64,000 nucleotides of DNA. It comes from Neolewinella lacunae (GTDB lineage: Bacteria > Bacteroidota > Bacteroidia > Chitinophagales > Saprospiraceae). Location of the stretch: positions 1 through 64,000 of the forward strand of contig NZ_JACSIT010000078.1 in assembly GCF_014349155.1 (NCBI RefSeq). The letters are read 5' to 3'. How positions within the stretch are numbered: position 1 is the stretch's first letter; each line of letters starts with the position of its first letter. Below the pieces are notes generated by a model. That model was not told the DNA's origin and searched no databases. It saw only the letters and a list, made by a program, of their open reading frames with translations. A program made the position numbers and the translations under genes. Below are positions 25,745 to 34,720 of this stretch, piece by piece.

Positions 25745-26740
25745 TTACTTGGTGGGGAGGTAGATCCGGAAGCGGGTGCCCTTAGGCAAATTGTCCAGCA
25801 ACTCCAGTTGTCCGCCGTGCTTAGTCACCAGTTCCTTAACGATGAAGAGACCGAGGCCCGTCCCCTTCGTCGTGCGGGTATCTTCGTTGCCCACCCGGTA
25901 AAACTTGGTAAACACCCGCTTTTTTTCCCGGTCGGGGATGCCCATGCCGTTGTCGGCTACCTCCCATACCAGTTCCTTGCTGCCGCCGCGTTGGAGAGAG
26001 GTATGGATTACGGGCTCAGGCTGACTGTACTTGGCCGCATTTTCGAGCAGATTGACCGCTACGCTGGTGAGACCCAGGCGATCCCCCACCACCAGCCCGA
26101 CGTCCGGCTCAATGTCCACGTGGATGTTCGCATTCTTGTACTTCATCGCTACCTGGTCTACGGCGTCCTGGATGAGTCCGCCCAGATCAATGTCTTCAGC
26201 GTTGATCTGGTAGTAAACGTTCTCCAGTTTGGCACTTAAGAGTAGGTCATTGACGAGGGCGGTTAGCCGGTCGGTCTCCGCCAGCGCATTGGTGCTCAGC
26301 TTTTGCTGGATTTCCGGCTGGAGCTCCCGCCGCTTCTGGAAGGTTTCCAAAATCAGGCGTATGCCCGAGAGCGGAGATTTGAGTTCGTGCGTGATGCTCA
26401 ACAGGAAGTTCCGTTGCTGTTCGGCAGCACTGATCTCTTTGTTCAAGTTGCGGTAAAGCAAAAACAAGCCCCCGGCCAAGCTGAACACCAGCAACAGGGC
26501 TTCCCCCATGATCATGAGTTGCTGCCGCTTAAAGTCTGCGGTGAGCTGGGCGTACTGCTCCGTCTCCCGGAAGTCCGCCGGCGCGTTGATTTGCCGTTGG
26601 ACCGCCAACCGGTAGGCCAGTTCATTGACCTGCGCCACGTGGGCTTCCTTCGTTTTACGCAACAGCAGTACCGACCACCAGGCGAAGGCCAGCAGCATGT
26701 AGGCAATGATGGCGTAACTGATCAGGGGCAGACGGCGCAT
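25745..26740 (-). CDS. Two-component sensor histidine kinase
   Basis: 331 residues. Two membrane segments (about 7-26 and 75-95) flank a short periplasmic sensor of about 50 residues. Then HisKA with 'LLSITHELKSPLSGI' (phospho-accepting His) and HATPase with N box 'VNLLENAAKYS', 'DNGMGIPDREKKRVF' and 'GTGLGLFIVKELV'. There is no response-regulator gene next to it, so its partner is elsewhere (an orphan kinase). A TACCTTTG box ends 4 bp before the ATG. Confidence 0.92.
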   Translation of the reverse strand: MRRLPLISYAIIAYMLLAFAWWSVLLLRKTKEAHVAQVNELAYRLAVQRQINAPADFRETEQYAQLTADFKRQQLMIMGEALLLVFSLAGGLFLLYRNLNKEISAAEQQRNFLLSITHELKSPLSGIRLILETFQKRRELQPEIQQKLSTNALAETDRLTALVNDLLLSAKLENVYYQINAEDIDLGGLIQDAVDQVAMKYKNANIHVDIEPDVGLVVGDRLGLTSVAVNLLENAAKYSQPEPVIHTSLQRGGSKELVWEVADNGMGIPDREKKRVFTKFYRVGNEDTRTTKGTGLGLFIVKELVTKHGGQLELLDNLPKGTRFRIYLPTK

Positions 26741-26744
26741 GGGG

Positions 26745-26752
26745 CAAAGGTA
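26745..26752 (-). promoter_or_regulatory. Predicted -7 box TACCTTTG for the histidine kinase
   Basis: Perfect TAnnTTTG-CCCC-ATG layout, as at murF; suggests a leaderless mRNA. Confidence 0.4.
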
Positions 26753-26893
26753 CGTTTAGGCCCCACCTGAGACGGCTGGGGAACTTTTCTGCACTTCCGT
26801 TTTCCAGCCCGGGCCCCCCCTTCGTGAGGAGGGTTTACCTACACCGGATGACGAGGCACACGGAACTACCAACCGCACGCTGCGTTGGTACGC

Positions 26894-27913
26894 TTACTCG
26901 AAGAAGGAGTCGTACTGGTTCTTGCTGCCCGTCTGCCGGGCCCGTTCGGGCACGGGAGCATCCAGGTCCAGCACATCCGAGTCATTCTCGGCTTGCAGGA
27001 GCAGCTGAGATTTCTCTTCGCCCAACAGCAAGCTGGTGGATTCTTTCTCCCACTGCTCAAGCATCTGCATGCCTTCTTCTTCGAAGACGCCGTTTTGCAG
27101 GTCTACGGAGTCCATAAAGTTGGCCGACATTTCCATGAAGCGCTCCATTTCTCCCACCTTGCTCGCCACGTCCTCCGTGATGTTCTCCATGGCCATATCG
27201 AACATAGCGCGCTGGTCTGGATCTCCGTTGATGACGGACATGGCCGACTTCATCGCGCCGTGGCTGGCGTGGATGGCTTTACGCTCCTGCTCTTTGACCT
27301 TGACCTGATCGTCAATGTCTTCGGCCAGGATCTGGCTGTTCTCGTACATTTTGGTAAGCACCCGGTAGAGGACTTCCATTTTCTTGTACAAGGTCTCCAG
27401 GCGGATGTTACTGTCCTTCAAGCGGCCGGCACGGCGGCTCTTCAGAATCATTACGTTGCGCTTGTCGGTCTCCTTGGCTTTGCCCGCCAGCTGGAGGTTG
27501 CTCTTGATCTCCCGTTCGTTGTTCACGATCAGTTCTTTGAGCTTATGCATCTGGGCCCGCAGTTGAGAAATCTGCTTGTTCATCTTGCGGAGGTTGTTGT
27601 GCAACTCCTCCACGTAGGTCTTCAGAATCCCAATGGGGTCAATCTGAACAAACATCCCAGTGATGCTGCGCATCACGCTTTTATACATATAAAAGATGAG
27701 GTTGCGCATCTTGGGATCCAGCACCATGTACACCAGAACACCCAGCACGGCAATCACCCCCGCCATGTAGAGCGTATTGGCCAGGATGGTTCCCCAGGGC
27801 AACGCGGCGGCCAGGAAGCCAACCGCTCCCAGGATGGCCACGAGAAAGAGGAGGCCGGTGATGCCTTCCGGTCTTTGCCAGAAGGACTTTTGTTTCATTT
27901 GTGGTGCTTCCAT
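26894..27913 (-). CDS. Membrane protein with long cytoplasmic coiled coil
   Basis: 339 residues, no named family. Two membrane segments near the N-terminus ('GITGLLFLVAILGAVGFLAA' and 'LYMAGVIAVLGVLVYMVL'), then a helical, charged region with coiled coils ('LHNNLRKMNKQISQLRAQMH', 'KLKELIVNNEREIKSNLQLA'), ending in an acidic tail. It is not PspA by any motif I can see, though the coiled-coil part is PspA-like in style. It lies 123 bp downstream of another coiled-coil gene on the same strand; they probably act together at the inner membrane. Confidence 0.7.
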   Translation of the reverse strand: MEAPQMKQKSFWQRPEGITGLLFLVAILGAVGFLAAALPWGTILANTLYMAGVIAVLGVLVYMVLDPKMRNLIFYMYKSVMRSITGMFVQIDPIGILKTYVEELHNNLRKMNKQISQLRAQMHKLKELIVNNEREIKSNLQLAGKAKETDKRNVMILKSRRAGRLKDSNIRLETLYKKMEVLYRVLTKMYENSQILAEDIDDQVKVKEQERKAIHASHGAMKSAMSVINGDPDQRAMFDMAMENITEDVASKVGEMERFMEMSANFMDSVDLQNGVFEEEGMQMLEQWEKESTSLLLGEEKSQLLLQAENDSDVLDLDAPVPERARQTGSKNQYDSFFE

Positions 27914-28036
27914 AATTTTTTTCGCTTGCAGTATTTACATGGCGGCGGTCAAAGATAATCAACGCGCCGTTCCCTTTCAAAATGTCTGGCGGGTCCAGAA
28001 GTTTTTCGCCCTCGACCAGTGCGAGGAAAACTTCGA

Positions 28037-28726
28037 CTATTTGAGGTATTCCTGCATCTTTTCGATGTCTTTTTTAATTCCTCCGGCAATCAGCGTGTAG
28101 GTGTACTCAAAGTCGGCCTTGGTTTTGGCCAGCTTATCTGCGTTGGCCAGGATGGCGTCTTGCAACTCCTTCTGCTCAGCTTCCACTTTCTGAATTTGCT
28201 CCTGCAAAGCTTTGATCTGGGCCTGGTGCTGCTGGATGGTGGCTCCCAACGATTTGAGGCGAGTCTCCTTGTCCTGGATCTGTTGCGATTCCTGTCCCTT
28301 CAGTGCCTGACCAAACTTGGCTTCTTCTTTGCCCAGAGCACCCAAATAATGCTGGGCGGAAGCGACCAGATCCTGCGAAGTCACCCCCATACTTTGGGCT
28401 GCGGCGTACGCGGTACGGTAGAGTACATCATCGTTGAAGTTCATCTTCTTCAGGTTCTGTAGCGATTTTTTGTACTCCAGGTAATCGAAGCCGGGCAGGT
28501 TCACGCCCTCCATGGCCTCCATCAAGACTTGCACAAACCGATCGTTTACCGCTCCGGCAGTGGTGCCTTCCCCCTGCTTTCCCTGCTCCACGCGGATGGC
28601 TTCCGCGTTTTTCTTTACCCCCGCAGGCAACTTGGGGGAAGGACCTGGTTTGGCGAGATCGGGGGCGGCAGGCTGGTTAGCACCTTCTTCCTCGATGATG
28701 AAGTAAGATTTAAGATTCTTCCACAT
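28037..28726 (-). CDS. Soluble coiled-coil protein, partner of the preceding membrane protein
   Basis: 229 residues with no signal peptide. It begins with 'MWKNLKSYFIIEEEG', followed by a Pro/Ala linker; a helical domain at residues about 55-130 ('NDRFVQVLMEAMEGVNLPGF', 'KMNFNDDVLYRTAYAAAQSM'); then a long coiled coil ('ATIQQHQAQIKALQEQIQKV') to the end. I recognise no family. It is first in a likely two-gene unit with 26894-27913. The pairing of a membrane coiled coil with a soluble one suggests a complex at the inner membrane. Confidence 0.7.
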   Translation of the reverse strand: MWKNLKSYFIIEEEGANQPAAPDLAKPGPSPKLPAGVKKNAEAIRVEQGKQGEGTTAGAVNDRFVQVLMEAMEGVNLPGFDYLEYKKSLQNLKKMNFNDDVLYRTAYAAAQSMGVTSQDLVASAQHYLGALGKEEAKFGQALKGQESQQIQDKETRLKSLGATIQQHQAQIKALQEQIQKVEAEQKELQDAILANADKLAKTKADFEYTYTLIAGGIKKDIEKMQEYLK

Positions 28727-28924
28727 AGTTTATCGCGGCATTACTCCGGCGGGCCAAATTAATAAAGTTTAAGTCAGATCAGACGTTTTTCCCCGCAGTC
28801 CAGGTCAGATTAGCGCGCACGAGGGGAGAAAATTAAATTCTCCTTCCGAACGGGGCGGGCAGCAAAGCGCTGGGTTCAGCCCTGGCACGTGTCAGTACGC
28901 AAGCTACAACAATTTGGCGGCCCA

Positions 28925-28968
28925 CAAAAAACGAAAGCGGCCCCGCCGGATTTCTCCGACGGGGCCGC
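28925..28968 (-). terminator. Rho-independent terminator of the 1793-residue surface protein gene
   Basis: GCGGCCCCG/CGGGGCCGC stem (28938-28946 with 28960-28968), followed on the minus strand by TTTCGTTTTTTG. It lies 42 bp past the stop. The rest of the gap 28727-29009 shows nothing else. Confidence 0.9.
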
Positions 28969-29009
28969 CTTGCATTACCCCGGAGGGTAGACTGAAGGAT
29001 CAGCTATGC

Positions 29010-32000
29010 TTAGCGCACAACAACCATCTTCTTGGTAGCGGAGAAGTTCTCAGCCGTCAGCGTGTAGCTGAGTACACCGCTAGCGGCACCCAGTTCGTTC
29101 ACGTTGAGGGTGATGACGTTGCGGCCAGCAGCACCTTCCAGTTCGCGTACCATAACCGTGCGGCCCTGTACATCCTGAACGCTCAGGGTGACTTTGCCAG
29201 CAGCAGCCAGGGTGTAACCGATGGTGGTTACTTCGGCGACGGGGTTAGGAGCGTTCTGCTCGAGGCTGTTTACCAGCTCAGCAGCAGCAACACCAGAGAA
29301 GTTCAGCGTCAGGGCACCACCGGCACCGTTCAGGCTTACACCTTCACGAACCGTCATGGCATCCGTCAGGCTTACCAGGTTGCTGAGCGTGCCAGCTTCG
29401 GTAGCCAGTACTTCCAGAGAAAGGACAGCGTCACCACGGAGGGCTACAGCGATCATACCGTCACCAGCGCGGTTCAGGTTGATGGCACCTTCGCCTTCGT
29501 AGCTGGCAGCAACCAGTTCCAGACCAGCGGCCAGTTCGATCGTACCCTGGAAGCCAGCGAGATCAGCACCGCTGATTACGATGGTGTGGGTCTGACCAGC
29601 TTCCAACTTAGCGTCAGCAGCGTTGATGGCAGCAGTAGAACGGCCGTCACCTACTACATCACCGTATGCGAAGGCTACGAAGTCAGCGTCGAGGATGTTG
29701 CCAGCCAGGTCGTTAACGTTGTATACACCGGGGAAGGTAGAAGCGTAAGGGTTGCTTACGTTGACATCAGCGGGTACGAAGCCCCAGCTTTCGCCGGTAG
29801 CGAAGTTGGCGTCGAGGCCCAGGATTACGCGCTGGATAGCAACGAGGTCAAGTACGTTCAGGCTGCGGTTCTGGTCAGCGTCAGCAGCGAGGTAGTCGTA
29901 GGGAGAGTCGAAGTCCTCAGAACCCAGGATCACTTTCGCGATCTTGACGATGTCAGAGGTCTTAACTTCCTGTACGTTTACACCTACGCGGTAGTCAGGC
30001 TGTACGGTGTAGTCACCACCTGCAGCGAGGTTGGTGAAGCTGAACTGGCCAGCAGCGTTGGTGAGAACCGTCTGGTCCATGTCGTTAGAACCAGTGATGG
30101 TTACTTCAACATTTTCCATGGCACGGTTGGTACGGGTAGCGATGGCACCGGTCAGGTTAGGACCGCCGTCACCACAAACACCTTCCTGGAAGGCCTGAAC
30201 CTGTACGATTACGGAACAGTAGTCAGCACTGCCGTTGTCAGCAATAGCGTAGACGCGGACGGGTACGTCCTGGTTTACTACGTCGCAGTCCAGGTCGATG
30301 CCCAGGCGGCCAGCTACGGGAGCGAAACCAGCAACACCAGCTTCTTCTTCCGTGTAGATGCTGTACTTGTCGATCAGGTTACCGAAGCAATCGAATACAT
30401 CGCTGGCGATGAAGTCCGTAGCCCAGATGGCAGCCATACCACCGCCTTGGCCGTTAGGCATCAGCGTTACGGTCAGCGTTTGGATACAGATGGGGGTAGG
30501 AGCTTTGTCGGGAGTTACACAGAACTCGAGGATCTCCACGTCGAAGTTGCCACAACCGTCAGCCGCACGGATGCGGATAGCGTGCTCGCCTACGGGTACG
30601 TTCGTAGCGCGGATAGAGTAGCTACCGTCGCCGTTGTTGGTCAGCGTGATGCCTACACCAAGTGCAGCAGCGTTGTCAGGACGGAAACCTTGGGCTACGT
30701 CGTAGTTAGCGTCCAGTTGCAGCGTGATGGCTACATCAGAGCACTCGTCTACTGCCGTGAAGGTCAGCGTCAGGTCAGCCGTGCAAGTTACGCTCGTACC
30801 ACCGAAGCATTCTTCGGGCTCGTCCGCCTCGATGACCGGAGCCACCTCGTCGTAGATTTTTACGAACTGGATGTAGCGGAAAGCACCGCGGCTGTCGTCA
30901 GTAGCGTAAACGTCGGTGTCGTTGTTGTCAGCACCGTTGTCGTCATCGGTACCGTCGTTGTCGTTGCCGTCGTCAAGCGTACGGTCGAACTGAGGAGCGG
31001 TTGGGTTGTAAACGCGGTCGGTGAAGCGGCTCAGGAACGCGAAGTCGTCGTTCAGGGTCGTCGTTACACGGGGGATCACGTTCAGGTAGAGCAGTTGCGT
31101 CTCGGGGTTGCGGATGCCGTCGCCGTCCCGTGGGATCAGGTAGGGCTGGCCCAGCGTGTTGTACTCACACCAGTTAACAACGTCGTAAGTGATGCGCAGC
31201 TTGAAGCACTCTTCACCGGCGGCAATGGTGCGCAGCGTGTCGATGTGGCTGGTGATCGTGATCAGGTCACAGGCCAGTTCTTCGGCTACGATACCGTCGT
31301 AGTCAGGAACAGTGGCACAGATGCCCTCTTCGTCCGTTGGGAAGGTGATCCGGTAGTCGTGGATACCGTAAACGGTGATCCGCTGCTGGCAAACCTGTAC
31401 GTTGGTCAGGCCCTGGCCGTCGGTGGCACGGAAGGTACGCGTGAAGCTACCTACGCCACAGCTGTTGACGCTGCCAGTGATCGTTTCCGTGATTTCAACT
31501 TCACAGTTGTCAACACCAGCGGCAGCACCGAACACGGCGTTGCGCTCTTCGATGGTCGTTTCGGTGATGTCAGCAGGCAGTGATGCATTGTACTCGATGC
31601 AGCTCAGGGTTACGGGGCTGGGGGGAATACATACGGGTGCGTTCTTGTCCTCAACCAGTACGTCCAACCAGCAGAAGTTTACGTTACCGGCGGCGTCCTC
31701 TACGCGAAGACCTACGCGTACCGTGCCGAGGTCAGCACAGGTCAGGATCAGTTCCTGGTCGTATACTTCGAGGGCGATGTTGGCAGCGTTAACGCGGGCG
31801 ATAGACAGGGTTACACCGGAGCAGTCGTCGTAAGAACCGTTGTCGATGTTAGCAGGGGTCAGTACGGCGAAGCCAGTAGAAAGGCCGGTCGTAGAAGAAG
31901 AACCGGAAGAGATACCGATGTTCAGGCCGTCTTCGCAGATCGCAACGGGAGCGGTGCGGTCTTCAACGGTGAAGATGTAGTCAGAGAAACCGGTGTTGCC

Positions 32001-34391
32001 ACACTGGTCAGTGTAGGTGTAGCGCAGCAGGTGCGTACCTACGGGGATGGCGCTGGTGATTTCGGGGGTAGCGTTGTTGGGGTTAACCACGAAAGAGCCG
32101 ATCGGCGTAGCGTTCAGGTTGGCACCGGGGTAGATGTTGGCCGTGATCGTTACGTTAGTGCCAGAGCAGTTGTCTACCGCGCGGACACCAGCGGCGTCGA
32201 GGCGGATGAAAGCTGCACATACGTTGCCAGCGTTGGTAGAGTATACCAGGTCTTCGTCAGCGATGCCGTCGAAGTTACGGTCCTGCGTTGGGCCAGTGAA
32301 TACTGGAGCAGTCGTGTCACCCACTTTCACCACCTGGGTGAAGGTACGAACTACGCTAGGCTCACACCAGTCGATGACGGTGTAGGTACGTACGAACTTG
32401 TAAGTGAAGGGGCAAGTAACGATGGGGTCACCGTCAGCGTAAGTAACACCAATGTTGCAGATGGCTTCGCCAGAGCGGAGACCGAAGATGCGGCCGTCGA
32501 TGTTCAGTACGGGGAAGTCACCACGGAAAGTGGGGGTCATTACCCGGGGAGCGGGGTAGTTGGCACGGGTTGGGTTGGCAGTACCACACTGCTCGTAGTA
32601 TACTACGTCTTCGATGGCAGAACCGTCCAGGTTATCCAGGGTAGGACGACGGAAGATGATCTGGTAAGAAGAAGTGGTAGGAGCGTTGCCTTCACCAGCG
32701 GCGGGCTGGCAAGAAGCGCTGCGGATTTCCGTAGCCGTGAAGGTACGGGTCAGGACTACGTCCTCACACAGGGGATCCTGAGCATCGTAGGTAAGTACGT
32801 CGTTAACACAAACGCGGAGTTCCTGAGAACAAGCGTCGGTGAACAGGGGAACGAGGGGGGTAAGACCACCAGCCAGCAGGCGGGCCCGCAGCTGGGGAGC
32901 CATCGTAGATACACCGTTTACCACAACGGTAGCACCGTTGCTGGCAAAAACACGGTAACACTTGCTTACGGAAGTAGGCAGCGTGGTCAGGGTGTTGTTG
33001 TCGATGTCAACGCAAAGCAGGTTGACGTCTTCGATTTCCTGAGCAACGGCGGGAGAAGTCTTATCCTCGGCGTTAACGGTACCCCAAGTGGTAACGAAGT
33101 TGCCAACGCGGTAGCCATCCAGCTGAGCGGGGAAGAATACGAAGTCGGTGATAGAGATTTCTGAGTCTGGGTCGCTGTTAGCGGGGGTAGACTGCTCGTC
33201 ATCACCATCCAGCAGGATGGTCAGTACGTTACCTGGGGCAACGGGGAGCTCGGTGAAACGGGCAGAGAAAGGCGTAGCACCGTTGGGGTCACCGTTGACG
33301 GGGTCAGAGAAAGAAGGCTCGAAGATCAGGGTACCTTCAAAGTCAACGATGATGACGTCGAGGAAAGCACCAGCTTCTTCGCGCTGTCCTTCAATCATGA
33401 AGCTAACGAAACCATCTTCGGGGAAAGTGATTTCCACCAGTGCGTCGTCAACGGGAGTGAAGGCAACGGGGTTGTCAACGGCAACGTTAGAAATGATGCT
33501 GATCTCTTCGGTAGAAGTAGTAAGTTGAACTTCCTCACCGACCTCAATGCTGACGTTGGGACCGCCGATGGCGAAATCTTCCGTAAAGCCGAAGGTAGGA
33601 GCCTCAAAAGTGCTGTTGTTAACGGTTACGCGGTACTGGAAGGTACCACACTCATCAACGATAGGACCGTTAGAGGGGTCGCTGTCCATTACTACAACGT
33701 CAAAAGCGCTGGATGGAACGGAGAAACCGTTGTCATCAGCGTCAAAGTCACCAGTCAGTACCATTTCGGGGATTACCAGACCACCGCACTCGTCGTTCAG
33801 CGTCAGGTTGATCGTCCGGATACCGGCCAGGTTTACTTCTTCCGTAGGAACGAATACAGCAGAGTTGAATGGCGTGAACACCAGTGAGCTGGAGAGCATC
33901 GTGCCAGAGTCACCGCCAGCGGTGTCGTAGATGCGCATACGCCAGGTACCGTTGATGTTGGAACCACCGAAAGCAGCGTTGAGGTAGCCACTTTCCGCGC
34001 GGAAAGAGGTGTTGGCGAAAGGACCAACTGCACCTTCAATGCTGTTAGCAGCGCCGTCAGTGAAAACGATGTTACGGAGGTTATCCGTAGAACCGCCTTC
34101 GCCCCGCATGATTTGCAGGGTCTTGCCATCAGGAGAGGTGAGGTCAATGTACAAATCGCTTACCCAGGTGTGGTTAAGGTCGATGTTCAGAGACTGGAGC
34201 GTACGGGATTGGCCGATAACACCGGAAGCGGTAACGTTAAAGGTAATAACCGTAGGGGTGAAAGGAGCGCCACCGGTTCCCGTCGGGGGGATGGCTGAAC
34301 CTGCGCCGGAACCAGCGAAGGTTTGGGCTGCCAGCGCAAAACTGCCAAGGCAGCAGATCGCCAACATAAGCAATTGTCTTGCTTGCTTCAT
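29010..34391 (-). CDS. Giant T9SS-exported surface protein with P-domain and dockerin-like module
   Basis: 1793 residues. Signal peptide 1-22 (MKQARQLLMLAICCLGSFALA). Residues about 30-170 are a proprotein-convertase P-domain ('LNHTWVSDLYIDLTSPDGKT', 'INGTWRMRIYDTAGGDSGT'). The long middle is built of Ig/HYR-like segments with repeated 'D.CG....' and 'VEDK.APVC' landmarks ('DQCGNTGFSDYIFTVEDRTA'). Near residue 1470 there is a carboxypeptidase-regulatory-like domain, then a dockerin-like pair of helices ('VQEVKTSDIVKIAKVILG', 'ADADQNRSLNVLDLVAIQRV'). The end is a T9SS sorting domain ('NAPNPVAEVTTIGYTLAAAG'). Likely an adhesin or matrix protein exported by T9SS. No enzyme domain seen. Confidence 0.85.
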   Translation of the reverse strand: MKQARQLLMLAICCLGSFALAAQTFAGSGAGSAIPPTGTGGAPFTPTVITFNVTASGVIGQSRTLQSLNIDLNHTWVSDLYIDLTSPDGKTLQIMRGEGGSTDNLRNIVFTDGAANSIEGAVGPFANTSFRAESGYLNAAFGGSNINGTWRMRIYDTAGGDSGTMLSSSLVFTPFNSAVFVPTEEVNLAGIRTINLTLNDECGGLVIPEMVLTGDFDADDNGFSVPSSAFDVVVMDSDPSNGPIVDECGTFQYRVTVNNSTFEAPTFGFTEDFAIGGPNVSIEVGEEVQLTTSTEEISIISNVAVDNPVAFTPVDDALVEITFPEDGFVSFMIEGQREEAGAFLDVIIVDFEGTLIFEPSFSDPVNGDPNGATPFSARFTELPVAPGNVLTILLDGDDEQSTPANSDPDSEISITDFVFFPAQLDGYRVGNFVTTWGTVNAEDKTSPAVAQEIEDVNLLCVDIDNNTLTTLPTSVSKCYRVFASNGATVVVNGVSTMAPQLRARLLAGGLTPLVPLFTDACSQELRVCVNDVLTYDAQDPLCEDVVLTRTFTATEIRSASCQPAAGEGNAPTTSSYQIIFRRPTLDNLDGSAIEDVVYYEQCGTANPTRANYPAPRVMTPTFRGDFPVLNIDGRIFGLRSGEAICNIGVTYADGDPIVTCPFTYKFVRTYTVIDWCEPSVVRTFTQVVKVGDTTAPVFTGPTQDRNFDGIADEDLVYSTNAGNVCAAFIRLDAAGVRAVDNCSGTNVTITANIYPGANLNATPIGSFVVNPNNATPEITSAIPVGTHLLRYTYTDQCGNTGFSDYIFTVEDRTAPVAICEDGLNIGISSGSSSTTGLSTGFAVLTPANIDNGSYDDCSGVTLSIARVNAANIALEVYDQELILTCADLGTVRVGLRVEDAAGNVNFCWLDVLVEDKNAPVCIPPSPVTLSCIEYNASLPADITETTIEERNAVFGAAAGVDNCEVEITETITGSVNSCGVGSFTRTFRATDGQGLTNVQVCQQRITVYGIHDYRITFPTDEEGICATVPDYDGIVAEELACDLITITSHIDTLRTIAAGEECFKLRITYDVVNWCEYNTLGQPYLIPRDGDGIRNPETQLLYLNVIPRVTTTLNDDFAFLSRFTDRVYNPTAPQFDRTLDDGNDNDGTDDDNGADNNDTDVYATDDSRGAFRYIQFVKIYDEVAPVIEADEPEECFGGTSVTCTADLTLTFTAVDECSDVAITLQLDANYDVAQGFRPDNAAALGVGITLTNNGDGSYSIRATNVPVGEHAIRIRAADGCGNFDVEILEFCVTPDKAPTPICIQTLTVTLMPNGQGGGMAAIWATDFIASDVFDCFGNLIDKYSIYTEEEAGVAGFAPVAGRLGIDLDCDVVNQDVPVRVYAIADNGSADYCSVIVQVQAFQEGVCGDGGPNLTGAIATRTNRAMENVEVTITGSNDMDQTVLTNAAGQFSFTNLAAGGDYTVQPDYRVGVNVQEVKTSDIVKIAKVILGSEDFDSPYDYLAADADQNRSLNVLDLVAIQRVILGLDANFATGESWGFVPADVNVSNPYASTFPGVYNVNDLAGNILDADFVAFAYGDVVGDGRSTAAINAADAKLEAGQTHTIVISGADLAGFQGTIELAAGLELVAASYEGEGAINLNRAGDGMIAVALRGDAVLSLEVLATEAGTLSNLVSLTDAMTVREGVSLNGAGGALTLNFSGVAAAELVNSLEQNAPNPVAEVTTIGYTLAAAGKVTLSVQDVQGRTVMVRELEGAAGRNVITLNVNELGAASGVLSYTLTAENFSATKKMVVVR

Positions 34392-34607
34392 AAGATTACG
34401 ATTTAAAAGATGAAAATGAAGGTCGCCTTAAGAGGCATAATTATGGTTATTCGTCTTCTACCACCGGATACCGGGGTAGATGTAGGTCTCTTTTACCGCG
34501 TAAAGCTACTAAGAGATTCTATTTGAGCAAAGCTCCGGGTCAACTTTATGAAAATTTCCTCTCCGGAAGGGCGATTTTAACACTCCTGGCTCCTTGTTGG
34601 TCGCCCA

Positions 34608-34625
34608 GCACCTGCGGCCGCGCCC
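34608..34625 (+). repeat. 18-bp dispersed repeat, exact copy
   Basis: In the 329-bp gap between the giant surface protein gene and the TPR gene, 217 bp upstream of the former's ATG. Apart from the terminator at 34655-34696 the gap holds nothing else I recognise. Confidence 0.9.
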
Positions 34626-34654
34626 GTTTATTAGAGACGGCACACCGGGTTACT

Positions 34655-34696
34655 AAAAAGACGGGAGGCCCGCCCTTACTAGTGGACGAGCCTCCC
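34655..34696 (-). terminator. Terminator of the coaX/barrel/TPR transcript
   Basis: GGGAGGC/GCCTCCC stem (34663-34669 with 34690-34696) with TCTTTTTAG after it on the minus strand, 25 bp past the TPR gene stop. Confidence 0.75.
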
Positions 34697-34720
34697 GAGC
34701 CGCTGCTTGGCGCGGTAAAA

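Noticed and set aside
28914-31583. 889-codon plus-strand frame opposite the P-domain protein
   Set aside because: Antisense shadow; Ser/Val-rich without any motif, and it overlaps the terminator of the real gene.
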